A stretch of 64,000 nt of DNA from Nemophila menziesii (Eukaryota; Streptophyta; Magnoliopsida; Boraginales; Hydrophyllaceae): NCBI GenBank assembly GCA_029959085.1, contig JARWIR010000001.1, positions 15,243,730 through 15,307,729 of the forward strand, given 5' to 3'. The notes below the pieces were generated by a model, which saw only the letters and a program-made list of their open reading frames with translations, searched no databases and was not told the origin of the DNA. The position numbers and the translations under genes were made by a program. This document shows, one piece after another, positions 1 to 11,059 of the stretch (its first letter is position 1; every line of letters starts with the position of its first letter).

Positions 1-900
1 CACGATGTGGAGGACGTAGAACACTTACTTCTCCATTGTAACATGTGCAAAGATATCTGGGCGAGATCCACGCTACAAATAAAAATTCAAGATGTGTTCG
101 AGGATAAAATAGAAGATTGGTTCCTAAAAATTATTCAAGGCTTTGTCAAAGGTGGGTGGGAAGAAAGCGTTATTAGAGACTTTATTATGATTAATCTTTG
201 GAATATTTGGAAAGAAAAGATAAAAGCTACGCATGAAGGAACAACAGTATGCGGAACAGGAATCAATATAGCTTCCAGGAAACTTATGCAAGAAATCCAT
301 GGAATCAACTGGGTTGTGGAGAACTACAAAGGGCTTAATAGGGAAAGGGAAGTTGACAACGAAGTAACGAGAGATCAAGACAACCAGGACCTATCCCTGT
401 TCTGTGATGCTTCTTTCTCCAACAAATGGGACCCAACAGAAATTGCAATCTACGGAGTATGAAATAACACGAGTACGTCCTTTGAATATAGCTGCGGCCT
501 AGATTGCAATTCGCTCTTGAAGGAGAAGTTAACACTGTTCTTAAAGCCACACAACTTTGTGCAAACTTCCCAGGGGAAAATATCGTGGTTTACTCACATA
601 ACCTTGAGGTTATTCAAGGTACAAAGCAGGTGTCAGTCGCACGTTGGAATATCCAACCTATTCTGCGCAAGATTATCAACAATGCTGAAGAACTTGGGCA
701 AATTTCCTTCCAATATATCAATAGGAAGTTCAACAGCAAAGTTGATAAGATGGCAAAGGAAGCTAGACACGGGGCAAGTCTTTTGCATCGGAATACCATT
801 AGTTGTTTCGACTTATCTACTAGGTTTTAGTGAATTAGGAGTTGGATGATTTTTTTTCTTTCATTGGTGCCTTGGCACCTTTCATTGTCCAAAAAAAAAA
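1..900 (+). mobile_element. LINE (L1-type) 3' end, broken, with RNase H tail
   Basis: The window opens inside a LINE ORF2. Codons from position 7 give the end of the RT zinc-binding region (EDVEHLLLHC, then a WNIWKEK block) and pass into an RNase H-like domain that begins at DASFSNKWDP. The frame breaks near 462, and the domain continues in another frame at 504-830 with SHNLEVIQG and NRKFNSKVDKMAKEAR. This is the archaeal-like RNase H known at the C-terminus of many plant L1 elements. A run of ten A at 891-900 marks the poly(A) tail. One frameshift and a GGA-to-stop region make this copy inactive. The 5' part lies outside the window, so the full length is unknown. Confidence 0.85.
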
Positions 901-945
901 CCTTAAAGGTGTTATCTATGTGTTAAAATTATTGGTGCCTTGGTG

Positions 946-1008
946 GTGCGGGTTCAAATCGAGTCAATGGCTCCGAGTACAAAGTGGCTTTTCTATGTAA
1001 CAAAAAAA
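946..1008 (+). mobile_element. SINE fragment, family 'B' (B box plus A tail)
   Basis: A short segment carries a pol III B-box-like GGTTCAAATC, then GAGTCAATGGCTCCGAGTAC and AAAGTGGC, and ends in a short A run. The same block order recurs at 29759-29834 and 41655-41761, so these are three copies of one tRNA-derived SINE family. This copy is 5'-truncated. No clear target duplication was seen. Confidence 0.5.
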
Positions 1009-1100
1009 GGTATTTTTAGATATTTTATTAATTTTAAGATAAACTTGGGTATTTTAATTAAAAATTTAGTTTATGATGTGATCCAATAAATATGTGGTTA

Positions 1101-1318
1101 GTTGGGTTAGCTCAACTGTCAAGCACCTTGTTATTTCTTTTTTGCTTAAAAACTGTAAAGTAAGAGGTACAAGGTTTGAATCACCTCTCTGAACATGGGT
1201 AACCTAGTTCTGAATTACTTGGGAATATGTATGAGGGGACTTGTATATCCATCTGGGATTAGTCGTGGTACGCGCAAATTCGCCTAGACCATCCATGTAG
1301 CAAAAAAGAAATAAAGCT
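1101..1318 (+). mobile_element. tRNA-derived SINE, family 'A', near full length
   Basis: An A-box-like block (TTAGCTCAACTG) lies near the start and a B-box-like GGTTTGAATCA about 70 bases on. The 3' body contains GAACATGGGTAACC and GGGATTAGTCG, then CGCGCAAA, and ends in a short A-rich tail. The flanks TGTGGTTA (1093-1100) and TGTGGTTTA (1319-1327) look like an imperfect target duplication. A second copy of the same 3' body sits at 40093-40274. The GGGATTAGTCG 3' domain is common among dicot SINEs. Confidence 0.75.
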
Positions 1319-1600
1319 GTGGTTTATTTGAAATATTTAAATTATTTTTAAAATTTATAAAATATTTAACAAAATTAGTGAATATTTAGAAATGATATAT
1401 TAAAATTTTATGGTCTATAAATACTATATATATGAAATATGTGATTTAAAAAAACTTTAATCTTATTAACAACAAACAAAATTTAGAATTTGAATTTTTC
1501 ACTTTATAATGCATTAAAAAGTTTTGTTTTTAATTTCATACATTAGAAAAAGGTATAGTTAGAAAAAACTAACTAAAAACCTCACAAGGAATCTATTACA
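1319..1600. other. AT-rich spacer
   Basis: About 280 bases of very AT-rich sequence between a SINE and the 3' end of a minus-strand LINE. No gene, RNA or repeat structure was recognised. Confidence 0.5.
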
Positions 1601-4600
1601 AGTCCACGCATCGCATATTCGCTTCTATCCTTGTTATAGTGTTTCACAAATAGTCCACGGGATCCTCAAACATACAAGACCCTTCAATCAACTTTTCTCC
1701 TTTCTTTGAAAGTATTTCCGCACCCAAATTAGTCTCACGATAAATGTGACTTACCTCAAATCTTGGGTTATTTCGTAACATCTCAATACACTCGCGACCA
1801 ATATGACTAGACCAGTTTTTGGAACTCCCTCCGTCCTTCACTGGCGCATGAAATTCCCTCAAATCAGTCTCAGTACCAAGTTTTTGAATGCCACGACTTA
1901 CTGTCCACTTCAAACCATAATGTAGTGCTAAAGCTTCTGAATAGAAAGGAGACTCCACCACACACTCTCCCGAGATACTGGTTATAAAAGAACCATCCCC
2001 TTCTCCTACAATCTCTCCTATACCAGCTTTGTTCTTATCTAAATCGCAACTGCCATCCACATTAAGTTTGCTCCGACCTTGGGGTTTCACCTACTTGACC
2101 AATGTATTTTTCTCAAACATGATGACCCCTCCATCCCGTTCTTTACCCCATCTGAAAGAAAAATCTCTCACCATCTACATAATATCCTTCTTTCGACCAT
2201 CAAGACAAGGATTCCGGCTGAAGAAGTTGAATGAAGCCTCGTTCCTCCTCTTCCAAATCACTTCAATCGCTGCAACAAAAACTAACTACCACTCCAGTCC
2301 TTCATAGCTTAATGATGCAAATAAATGTTTCTCTAGCCAATATTTTATCGTCGAACACATGTTATTGTTTCCCTCCCCTTCCGACGTCTCAGGCCCATCC
2401 ACTAGTCCTTGTCATGTCCAATAAAGCATCTTCTGATGTGCCAATAATAGGCTCGTTGTAAATCTGTTTTGCTCCATTGATCTACTTGTGACATTTAATT
2501 TTCAACAATCTTCCCCAATTAAGCAACGCATCAAACACATTATTTCCCAGCTGTGAGAAAGCAGATTTCACTAAAAAATACATGAGGCCTCATGTTCTAT
2601 TTATACTCAGCCCCATCAGCAGTCGCCATCTCCACTAGATTTACACACACTCTAATCACTATTCTTCCTCTCTCTATTTAACAACCCTTCTTTAAAATAC
2701 TTCTTTTTGAAAACTTCGGCCCACACTACTTTATGATCTTGGAGAAGTCTCTGTCCCGACTTCGCAAGAAAGGCAATGTTATAGCTCTCAGCGCCACGCA
2801 ACCCTAAACCTCTTGTTGTCTTTGGCTTACAAATTTGCTCCCAAGAGACCCAATAATTTTTTTATTTTTGCTTGAGGATCCTTATATAAAAAGCTTTGTA
2901 CCTTGTCTACCCATTCGAATTGGTTCACATCTTCCTTGATCACACAACCTTTGTATAAGGAGAGACAACCACTATATACACATGATAAAAATGTACAGAG
3001 AGAGTGGGTCCCCTTCACGAATTCCCTTGAACAGATTAAATAAAGGGAAAGGATCTCCATTCCATAACACTTGCATCTCATTTTCCCCCATACTCGACAT
3101 TATAAATGACACCCAACTCGTAGGAAACCCAAAAATATGTCTAATAGTATCAATGAAATCCCACCGGATCTTATCATACGCCTTAGATTAATCAATTTTA
3201 ACAACCATGATGCTCACTCCATGATCCACCTTCCGAACCAGCACAATATTATCAATTGTTGATCTTCTTGGTAATAAACTACTTTGGAAAGGTTTAATTA
3301 TATCAAAGAGTAAGGGACTAAGACTATTGACCATAACTTTCATAATAAACTTGCAAAGAGAATTGATGAGGCTAATGGGACGAAACCAACTTACCCATTC
3401 CGAAACCTTCGGAATGAGATGGATGAGCTTTCTGTTAAAAGATCGCGGCAAACATTTTTTTCAATTGCTTTTCGGACCATAACCCTTATTGAATGATCCA
3501 TTGTTTCACAAGATTTTTAATAAAAGGCAACCGAAATGCCATACGGTCCTGGAGCCTTCATGGTGTTGATTGAAACACCACATCTCGTATCTATTTATCC
3601 AAAAAAGGAACTTTCAACTCCTTTGCCACTTCCTCCTCGATGAAGCTAATCTGAGGTAGAGTAAATTCACCAATATACTTATCTGGTGCCTTATAATATT
3701 GTTAGATATATCCCCGTACCAGATTCCTCGGGTCCCCTTCATCCTTAACCAATAATTATTCACATCCAGCAATCTCGTGCATTTCAATTTTTTCTTTCTT
3801 ACAACTATTGATAGGTGATAGAACCGTGTACTCCGTTCTCCTGAAGCGGTCCATTTTTCTTTCGATTTCTTGAAACACATGATCTCCTCCTATTACAACA
3901 CACTTTCATACTTCTTCGTTAAGCAATTACCCAAACAATGAAGTGACGAATTATACAAATTCTGCAGGGCTTTTTGATTCCTCCTTAACCTAGCTGCAAG
4001 GGTTTGTTCTTTCCGATTAACATCCCGGAAGCAATCCATTTTCCATTTATACAAGTGTCCCGGGATAATCTTAATCCCTATGGGAATTCCGATTTGAGTA
4101 CTTCTCCATTTATCTTTAACAAATTCATGAAAAATATAATAGAGGCACCACTTTGAACCGGAATGGGAAAGATGGGCTTTCAAATTCTGAGGTGGACAAA
4201 TATGTATTAGGATTGGCATATGATCCGAATAAACACGAGCCATATGAATAATACGGGCATACGGGAAGAGTGTTTTCCATTCTATATTCCCATACACTGT
4301 GTCCAGCCGCTCCATTATCCTTTGACCTATGTTCTAAGAATCGCACCAAGTAAATCGGGCCCTTCAAACCCAAGACTTACCAACCTGCAACTTTGTCTCC
4401 ATTCCTGAAAATTCTCCATATGTTTCGAGACTCCTGTTGTTCCTCAATCTCTTAAAAATCACCTTTCACTAGCCACAACACCTTTAAGACATCACCTTGA
4501 TATAATACATTTTATAACTTCTCTCTTTCCTTATAATGAGTCCGCGCATAAATCGCCAAAAAACCCCACGAGGTACATCCTGGTTATCCTACCTCTATGT

Positions 4601-4960
4601 TAATCACTTGACAGCCAACTGAGAACACACGAGCTGTTATCTGAGTTATCCCAAATGAGCCAAATTCCACCTTTGTAACACTTGGATTCGACACGAACAA
4701 AATTATCTTTTCTTAGAGAGTTGATAACTTTGTCCACCTTGACCCCACAATACGCGGTTCCACGATCACTGTAAGCCATACATTACCTACCATTATTTCT
4801 TTCACGAGACGCCGAAAATTCGGGTTAGCCGCACCATAACAGTTTCATACAAGAATATTAAAAGGCTGTCTCGAGCTTCCCCAATTGTTAATTGAATCAT
4901 CTAGAGTACACATTAATGATTAATTAACTAAAGGTGATAGTATAAGAGCTACCCGAGTGC
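1600..4960 (-). mobile_element. Degenerate LINE ORF2 (EN-RT-RNase H), minus strand
   Basis: Read on the minus strand this is an old L1-type ORF2 broken into many frames. From its 5' side: an endonuclease start resembling WN-C-GAANPNFRRL near 4860-4800; the later endonuclease part (ERLDTVYGN, SDHMPILIHI) at 4315-3893; an RT fragment (FRPISLINSLCKFIMKVM) at 3451-3188; further RT pieces to about 2830; then an RNase H domain in one open frame at 2090-1644. In the RNase H, the acidic residues of VDGS, SEALALHYGLKW and ETDL are visible, but the usual last NxxAD is altered to NLGAE. It is an inactive fossil of a lineage different from the LINE at 5776-9378, which has no RNase H. Confidence 0.8.
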
Positions 4961-5150
4961 ACGTTACTGCAAAAGTGTGGTCATCTCCACATCCTCAAAG
5001 AACGTATTTGGCACCTGACTCTCCAACATTTGCTGGTCTTGCTCACCCTCAGATATGTTCTCGCTTTACATTAGAATGGATTAAAAAGGTTTGATCCTAA
5101 GATCAATACGTGGAATAAATATTAGTGAGTCATAGAAGAGTGTAAGGAAG

Positions 5151-5499
5151 CAGGGGCAGAGGCACGTTGTTGTTAAGGGGGGTCCATGTACCTTCTGAAT
5201 TTAAAAAAAATAAACATAACTACTTCTTAAAAAAAGTATAAGTAATTACCAAAAAAGATTGAGAATTTTCATTTGGTTTATTTATAGGATTTATTTATTA
5301 TTTTAACAAAATATATGTTATTTTGTATAAAAATAATTATAGGATAATTAATCAATAAAATTAATATCGAGACTTATATTATAATCTTTACACAATATAA
5401 GGACATATAGTACAATTTTTCATAATATAAGAATATATTTTGCAATTTTTACACAACTCTTTTAACCCCTTCTAACAAAATTTCCTGGTTGTGCTGTTT
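5151..5499 (+). mobile_element. hAT-like MITE remnant
   Basis: The left end reads CAGGGGCAGAGGCACG, which resembles the CAGGGGCGGAGC-type termini of plant hAT (Tip100-like) elements. The right end near 5499 (TTCCTGGTTGTGCTG) looks like a decayed inverted counterpart. The AT-rich interior, including a stretch around ACATATAGTACAATTTTTCA, resembles 40740-40985 in the same orientation. No convincing 8-bp target duplication remains. There is no coding capacity. The right boundary is approximate. Confidence 0.5.
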
Positions 5500-5599
5500 T
5501 TTGATCAAACTTACCATTTTATATCCACAAAACGACAAGTACAAATCAAACCCCTACTTGTTTTTGACTCAAAAACAAGCATGGCTAGGAAAAACAAAC

Positions 5600-5720
5600 C
5601 CTATACAACATTTACTAGAAAATAAACCTATCAACTTGCAAATAACCTATACAACCATTGCTATAAAAAAATAAAAACCCTATACAACCATTGCTAGGAG
5701 AACCTATACAACAATTGCTA
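5600..5720 (-). repeat. Four degenerate 18-bp repeats in a LINE 3' UTR
   Basis: Four copies of a unit close to CCTATACAACCATTGCTA lie at 5600-5617, 5646-5663, 5679-5696 and 5703-5720, unevenly spaced. They lie just beyond the stop codon of the minus-strand LINE ORF2 (5776), so they are probably part of its 3' UTR. Confidence 0.6.
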
Positions 5721-5775
5721 AAGTCTTATACTAGGTCCAAGCTCCAAGCTATCCTCCTTGATCCTCTTTCTTTCC

Positions 5776-8700
5776 TCACTTGAGCACTCCATGTAGCTTC
5801 CATCTTGCCACCAATCTCATATTCTCAACACTCCTCTTAAATAACTTTCTATTCCAAAGTGTATATTGAACATCTTTCACAACTATTTTCACAATATCCT
5901 CATATTTGGGACATATCTTCTTAAACTCATGTTTATTACTCATATCCCAAATACAATAAAGAAAACTAAGGAAAGAAATGTTTGATATAGTATCCTTTAA
6001 AGTGTTACCATTGAATTTAATCATAAAGTCAAGCCTTTCTTCCCAAGTACCACCCGAGTTGTGCCAATTGTGAAGAGCACAAACCTCCTTCCAAGCCAAA
6101 GTTGTGAACTTGCACTTCACAAATAAATGATCCCTAGATTCATGCTCTTCAAAGCAAAGGTTGCACATCTTGTCCACTTCCATACCCCACTTGCTAAGCC
6201 TATCCTTTGTACTTAACCTATCCTTACAAATTAGCCAAGCACAAAACTTGTGCTTTGGCATACTCCATTTATGCCACACCACACTATACCATTTAGTTTT
6301 CTCATTAGGACCCCTTAGATCATACATAACATCCAAGGTCCTAAAGCCCTTATCTCCCCATCTAATAGTGTCATGCTCATCCTTAAGCACCATATCCCTT
6401 ACCACCTCATACACCTTATTAAGCCTAGGTGGAAATCTCCACCTCTTTCCCACATAATAGTCCACCACCTTTTTGTTAATATTGTAATTTCCCAAAGAGA
6501 TAGTATCCTTTTTCCCACAAATATCACCTACACACTTCCCTTTTATCCATCTATCATCTAACATATATGTTCTCTTACCATTTCCAACCTCATGAACAAT
6601 ATATTTAAAAGCAAGGTACCTTATATTAAGCATAGCTCTCCATGTCCAAGGAAGGTTATTATCACAAGTAATGCTCCATATACTCTTGTTCCTAAGCCAA
6701 TTTGAGTAGACCCATTGAGACCAAATATTATCTTTATAGCCATACATTCTCCAAAAAGCTTTGAGAATAGCAACTTGATTGATTTGGAGAAGATTAGGTA
6801 TGCCTAGTCCTCCATTTTCCTTACTTTGACATAGTTCTTTCCAAGCCACTTTAGCACCATGGAAATCATTAGTATTACCTTTCCAAAGGAATCTACTCAA
6901 GAGTGATTCTATCTCATGAATAACTCCCATTGGAAGTATCATTACATTACACCAATACCTAGCTTTACTTTGTAAAACACTTTTGATTAAATGAAGCCTT
7001 CCCGCAAATGTAAGAAATTTATGCATCCACCCTTCAACACTTCCCACAATATTATTAATAAGGGTAGCACACATTAGGCTATTAGGACCCTTTGTAGTTA
7101 AAGGAGCCCCAAGATATCTAACCGGAAATTTGCCCTTTTTAACATTGAGAATACAACTCAAATCATCATGAAGGTCTTTATTACAACCTCCCATATAGAG
7201 CTCACTTTTTTCAGGGCTTATTTTAAGGCCGGAGAGTCTAGAGAAGAGATCTAGGCCTTGTTTTAGTCTCATAACCGAGTCTTTATCACCATTAAAGAAA
7301 ACTAAGCAATCATCCGCAAAAATAAGGTGATTCAAACCCATTCTAGCACAATTAGGGTGATAAGTAAAAGCTTTATTATTTGCCACTTTCTCAAGAATAG
7401 AGGAGAAACCTTGCATACATATAACAAATAGATAAGGAGATAAAGGATCACCTTGTCTTAGTCCTCTTTCTCCTTTGAAATAACCACATACACTACCATT
7501 AATGCACAAAGAGAACATAGGAGTTGTAATACACATTTTGACCCAAGATATAAGCTTTTTATCAAATCCCATGATTTGTAATAGTTTGAATAAGTACCTC
7601 CAATTAATTGTATCAAAAGCCTTTTGGAGATCAATATTTAAAGTACATCTTGGACTCAAGTCCTTCCTATCATAACCGGTCACCACACTTTGAGCAACCA
7701 ATATATTATCCGATATACTTCTACCTCCCACAAAAGCGGCTTGATTATTAGATATAAGCTTCTCAAGACTCTTCTTCATCCTATTAGCAATGATTTTAGA
7801 TATAGCTTTATAGAGGATATTACAACAAGCGATGGGCCTAAAGCTCTTTACTGAAGTGGGGTTTTTAACCTTAGGTATAAGAACAAGATTAGTAGCATTA
7901 AAAATTTGTCTATTCTTGAAAGTTTCCTTTATAGCATTACAAACATCCACACCAATAATACTCCAAGTAGCTTTGAAGAAGGCACTATTAAAACCATCTG
8001 GGCCAGGAGCTTTTGAGATGTCAATAGAGAAAATAGCTTCTTTAATCTCCTTATTAGTAATATCTTTCACCATATCTTTTGCTTCTTCCTTAGTAATAGC
8101 TTTATTAACAAGCTTATTTAAACAACTTGAGCTAACACTCTCTTCATAAACGTCCTTAGTACCAATTAAACTAGTATAGTACTTAATAAACTCATCATGA
8201 ATAGCCTCCTCATCATCCACAACATCACCATTTTCAGTCACAATAGATGCAACTCGGTTTTGAGTTATTCTTGCCTTGATACTCTTGTGATAAAGGGTAG
8301 TACTACAATCACCTTTTTGTGCCCAAGTAATTCCAGATTTTTGCTTTAGAATCTCCTCTTGAATATTGAGAAGATGCATAAGTTTGTCCCTAAGTTCCTT
8401 CTCAATAGTAATCATAGATTGATCCCCATTCATAAGCAATATTTGTGCCTTCTCAAGCTCCTCTTTAAGCTCCATTATTTCTTTAGTAGAGTGATGAAAA
8501 TATTTTCTATTGAAGATCTTCAAAGCTTTCTTTACTTCCTTCAATTTATTCACCACTTTATACATCATACTCCCTCTTACTTCATATTTCCACACCTTTT
8601 CAATCAAAGGCATAAATTCATCATGATCAATCCAAATATTAAAAAATTTAAAAGATGAAGGTTTAGTATTAGAACTCCCCTGAATTTTGAGGATAAGATT

Positions 8701-9378
8701 AGAATGATCCGAGATTCCGGGAGCTTCAACCATCAAGTGAGATTTGAAACAAGTGAACCAAGCATCATTTATAAACATTTTGTCAATTTTACTAGATATA
8801 AACCCTTCTACTCTTCTATTAGTCCAAGTGTAGTAACACCCTTGGCTAGGATGTTCAACCATCCCATTATCCTTTATACAATCAACAAATTCATGAGAAC
8901 TCTTATGAAGGCTAGTGCAACCCATTCTTTCATCAACTTTAGTAATTTCATTATAATCCCCACACCAAATACAAGGAGAGTCCCCATTAATAACCATCCA
9001 ATCACCAAGTGTTTCCCAAAGAGTCACCCTTTTATCATCATCATTATCCGCATATACCATCACACAATTAAAGGTATTTTTATTATATATATCATGTACC
9101 TCAAGGAAGATGGCTTGGCTATTTGAATTAAGACACTTTACATCCAAAACGTTCTTATTCCACTTTACACATATTCTCCCTCTTTCATCCTTATCATGAT
9201 TAGTTATTGTACCCCAATTACTCAAGTAAGTGTTGTGAAACTTGTTGTAGCTTTGTAGGGTCATTTTAGTCTCCAATAAACCAACTAGATCAACTTTTTT
9301 ATCTTGTATAACATGAATAACTTCTTTTTGTTTGAGGTTTTGATTCAAACCTCTAACATTCCATGAGCTAATTATCAT
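5776..9378 (-). CDS. LINE ORF2: endonuclease / reverse transcriptase, intact
   Basis: The frame is open for 1200 codons from the ATG at 9378, which begins MIISSWNVRGLN; 14 further codons upstream are open but belong to the ORF1 overlap. It encodes the protein that nicks target DNA and reverse-transcribes the LINE RNA in place. The N-terminal endonuclease shows WNVRGLN, LLETK, GDYNE and SDHSNLIL, matching the catalytic Asn, Glu, Asp and His of APE-type LINE nucleases. The RT follows with KAPGPDGF, FRPIACCNILYK, RGLRQGDPLSPYLF and the catalytic FADD near residue 690. A zinc-binding C-terminal region (MCNLCFEEHESRDHLFVKC) lies near residue 1075. Unlike the neighbouring LINEs it ends without an RNase H domain. 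No stops or frameshifts were seen, which contrasts with its badly decayed ORF1. Confidence 0.93.
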   Translation of the reverse strand: MIISSWNVRGLNQNLKQKEVIHVIQDKKVDLVGLLETKMTLQSYNKFHNTYLSNWGTITNHDKDERGRICVKWNKNVLDVKCLNSNSQAIFLEVHDIYNKNTFNCVMVYADNDDDKRVTLWETLGDWMVINGDSPCIWCGDYNEITKVDERMGCTSLHKSSHEFVDCIKDNGMVEHPSQGCYYTWTNRRVEGFISSKIDKMFINDAWFTCFKSHLMVEAPGISDHSNLILKIQGSSNTKPSSFKFFNIWIDHDEFMPLIEKVWKYEVRGSMMYKVVNKLKEVKKALKIFNRKYFHHSTKEIMELKEELEKAQILLMNGDQSMITIEKELRDKLMHLLNIQEEILKQKSGITWAQKGDCSTTLYHKSIKARITQNRVASIVTENGDVVDDEEAIHDEFIKYYTSLIGTKDVYEESVSSSCLNKLVNKAITKEEAKDMVKDITNKEIKEAIFSIDISKAPGPDGFNSAFFKATWSIIGVDVCNAIKETFKNRQIFNATNLVLIPKVKNPTSVKSFRPIACCNILYKAISKIIANRMKKSLEKLISNNQAAFVGGRSISDNILVAQSVVTGYDRKDLSPRCTLNIDLQKAFDTINWRYLFKLLQIMGFDKKLISWVKMCITTPMFSLCINGSVCGYFKGERGLRQGDPLSPYLFVICMQGFSSILEKVANNKAFTYHPNCARMGLNHLIFADDCLVFFNGDKDSVMRLKQGLDLFSRLSGLKISPEKSELYMGGCNKDLHDDLSCILNVKKGKFPVRYLGAPLTTKGPNSLMCATLINNIVGSVEGWMHKFLTFAGRLHLIKSVLQSKARYWCNVMILPMGVIHEIESLLSRFLWKGNTNDFHGAKVAWKELCQSKENGGLGIPNLLQINQVAILKAFWRMYGYKDNIWSQWVYSNWLRNKSIWSITCDNNLPWTWRAMLNIRYLAFKYIVHEVGNGKRTYMLDDRWIKGKCVGDICGKKDTISLGNYNINKKVVDYYVGKRWRFPPRLNKVYEVVRDMVLKDEHDTIRWGDKGFRTLDVMYDLRGPNEKTKWYSVVWHKWSMPKHKFCAWLICKDRLSTKDRLSKWGMEVDKMCNLCFEEHESRDHLFVKCKFTTLAWKEVCALHNWHNSGGTWEERLDFMIKFNGNTLKDTISNISFLSFLYCIWDMSNKHEFKKICPKYEDIVKIVVKDVQYTLWNRKLFKRSVENMRLVARWKLHGVLK

Positions 9379-9475
9379 TAAAATCCGGAGGTTCTCTTTC
9401 TCTATGGGCACTTCCCACAAACCTATTCAAAGCCTTTTCAAGGTTTTCATTAGACACATTTAAAGCACAAAAGGA

Positions 9476-9480
9476 GTTAC
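9476..9480. repeat. Target-site duplication GTTAC (left)
   Basis: GTTAC directly precedes the left LTR and is repeated directly after the right LTR at 22335-22339. A 5-bp duplication is the normal footprint of Ty3/gypsy integrases and proves the two LTRs arrived as one insertion into the LINE. Confidence 0.95.
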
Positions 9481-11043
9481 TGGTGGTCCTTTGTGTGTTC
9501 TTAATAAATGCAAATAATAATCGAACCACAACCGCAAGTGTACGGTTGTCCCAAGTAGTAATTCTGATAATCAGATTCGTTCCAAGGACGGATGGTTGAT
9601 CACAATGTTTATGCAAATAGCGATTGATGCACTTATGAAAATGAAAGAGGATAAATTGTTTGTTTGGTTTTGTTTATTAAAGCTAATGAATGAAAGACAA
9701 ATATTAAAAATGCAAGTAAAAGATAAGACGCAAGTAAAATAAGTGAAAACGCAATATGAGATGTAGTACTTGAGAACGCAAGGATCCTCCTAATCTTACT
9801 TTCTAACTTATGTTGTTTAAGGATTAAATCAGTCAATTACAATGGTCGGGATTCTAATATCCTTATACCCCCGTCAGGGTGGACTATAAGGCGATCCTAA
9901 AGTGTCACTAGTCCCGTCAGGGTAAATATGATCCACCGTTGGATGATTAAGATTTATTACCACATTGGCCCTAGGATTAACTAAGTTCGTCAGAATCAAT
10001 AGTTTTTATCCTAAACTGAACAATTATTTCTGTACCTAAACCCCCCGTCAGGATGATCCATACGCCACATATATGGAATAGCTTAGATACTAATACCTAA
10101 TTTTAGTTCGCGACTCTAAAATCAGTAAACATTCACAAATTGTCGAAAAGAGTAAAAGCCCTAATTTAATTTAATTCAATAAAAACCCAAATTCAACATT
10201 CGTTATAATAATAAAATCAAGATTCACCCATTGTTTTGTTCTCAAGCACTAATGAAAGCTTAGCTCATATTAAAATTAAAAACTAAATAAAAAGAAATGG
10301 AATTCATATTCGTTACAAAGTAAAATATAAGAAAAACCTAATTTTCGGAATCAGAATGACTACGAACGGAGCTATAGACCCACTCCAGCTCTTGTAGCTT
10401 CTCCTTTCTTCCTGCTGTAGCTTCTCTGGTGTTTTTAATCTTGTAGAAAGTGAATTGTCTCAAAAAATAGAAGTCCAGACCTCCTTTTATAAGTAAAAAT
10501 TCGGACTAGGGCTTGGACCAGAAAATAAAAGCCTAATTAAATGTCCAAGCCCACTTTCTAAGCCCAAAATCCCGTAACTGATGATAGGCCTTCACTAAAA
10601 CAGCTTTTCCCGATGCGTTACAACTTCGATTGACCTCATTCCAGTTGCTAAAGTTCCGTAACTCGATAAGGGATGATTTCTCTTCAAAGGTCAGCGGCTA
10701 AATCATCGCTTAAGCACCTCGAAATCAGCAATCTATGGCCTGGAAAGTGGATTTTCAGCTCTAAAAATAATATCTTCGGGATTTGTCTTCAAGTCTTGAC
10801 TCTAATTCACGATCTTTGACTTTCTCCTCGGATTCCTCTCCTAGCTAACATCTAAAACCTGTAAACTTTACACTAAAAATACCAATATTACGCGCAAAAG
10901 TTTAATAAATTAAAAATGCTAGAAATAAAAAGGTAATTCCGGATTATTGCAAATTTAGTCCAAAAGTCTATCATATTAATCAAATAAACACCAAAAATGA
11001 TGTCTCCCAAGGGTCGAAAATAAGAACAATTAGGGAGATATCA
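9481..11043 (-). repeat. 3' LTR of the complete Athila element
   Basis: Bounded by TGGTGG at 9481 and ATCA at 11043 (TG...CA when read on the minus strand). A TATA-like TATAAAAGG lies at 10483-10491 on the minus strand. The outer end reads GGGAGATATCA, whereas the other LTR has GGGAGACATCA, one of the few differences between the pair. The U5-side hairpin is at 9528-9549. Four CCGTCAGG-type motifs lie near 9871, 9914, 9986 and 10045. Confidence 0.95.
10483..10491 (-). promoter_or_regulatory. LTR TATA box (3' LTR)
   Basis: TATAAAAGG on the minus strand, inside the LTR and upstream of the presumed R region. The identical sequence is at 21775-21783 in the 5' LTR, where it would drive the element. 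Confidence 0.6.
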
Positions 11044-11059
11044 AGACCCCCAACTCAAA
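11044..11059 (-). other. Polypurine tract of the complete Athila element
   Basis: On the minus strand TTTGAGTTGGGGGTCT directly abuts the 3' LTR start TGATATCTCC. Identical sequence abuts the 3' LTR of the second element at 62608-62623. This is where plus-strand DNA synthesis is expected to prime. Confidence 0.85.

Larger units (their letters stand above)
5600..9480 (-). mobile_element. LINE, 3' half (ORF2 and 3' UTR), split by an Athila insertion
   Basis: This is the 3' portion of an L1-type LINE whose 5' portion resumes at 22340. The join is supported by a 5-bp target duplication of the inserted LTR element (GTTAC at 9476-9480 and 22335-22339) and by continuity of the ORF1 reading frame into FNDN-stop just before ORF2. 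ORF1 ends at 9368 and ORF2 starts at 9378, a short overlap typical of plant LINEs. No poly(A) tail or target duplication for the LINE itself could be fixed, so the left boundary is approximate. Confidence 0.85.
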
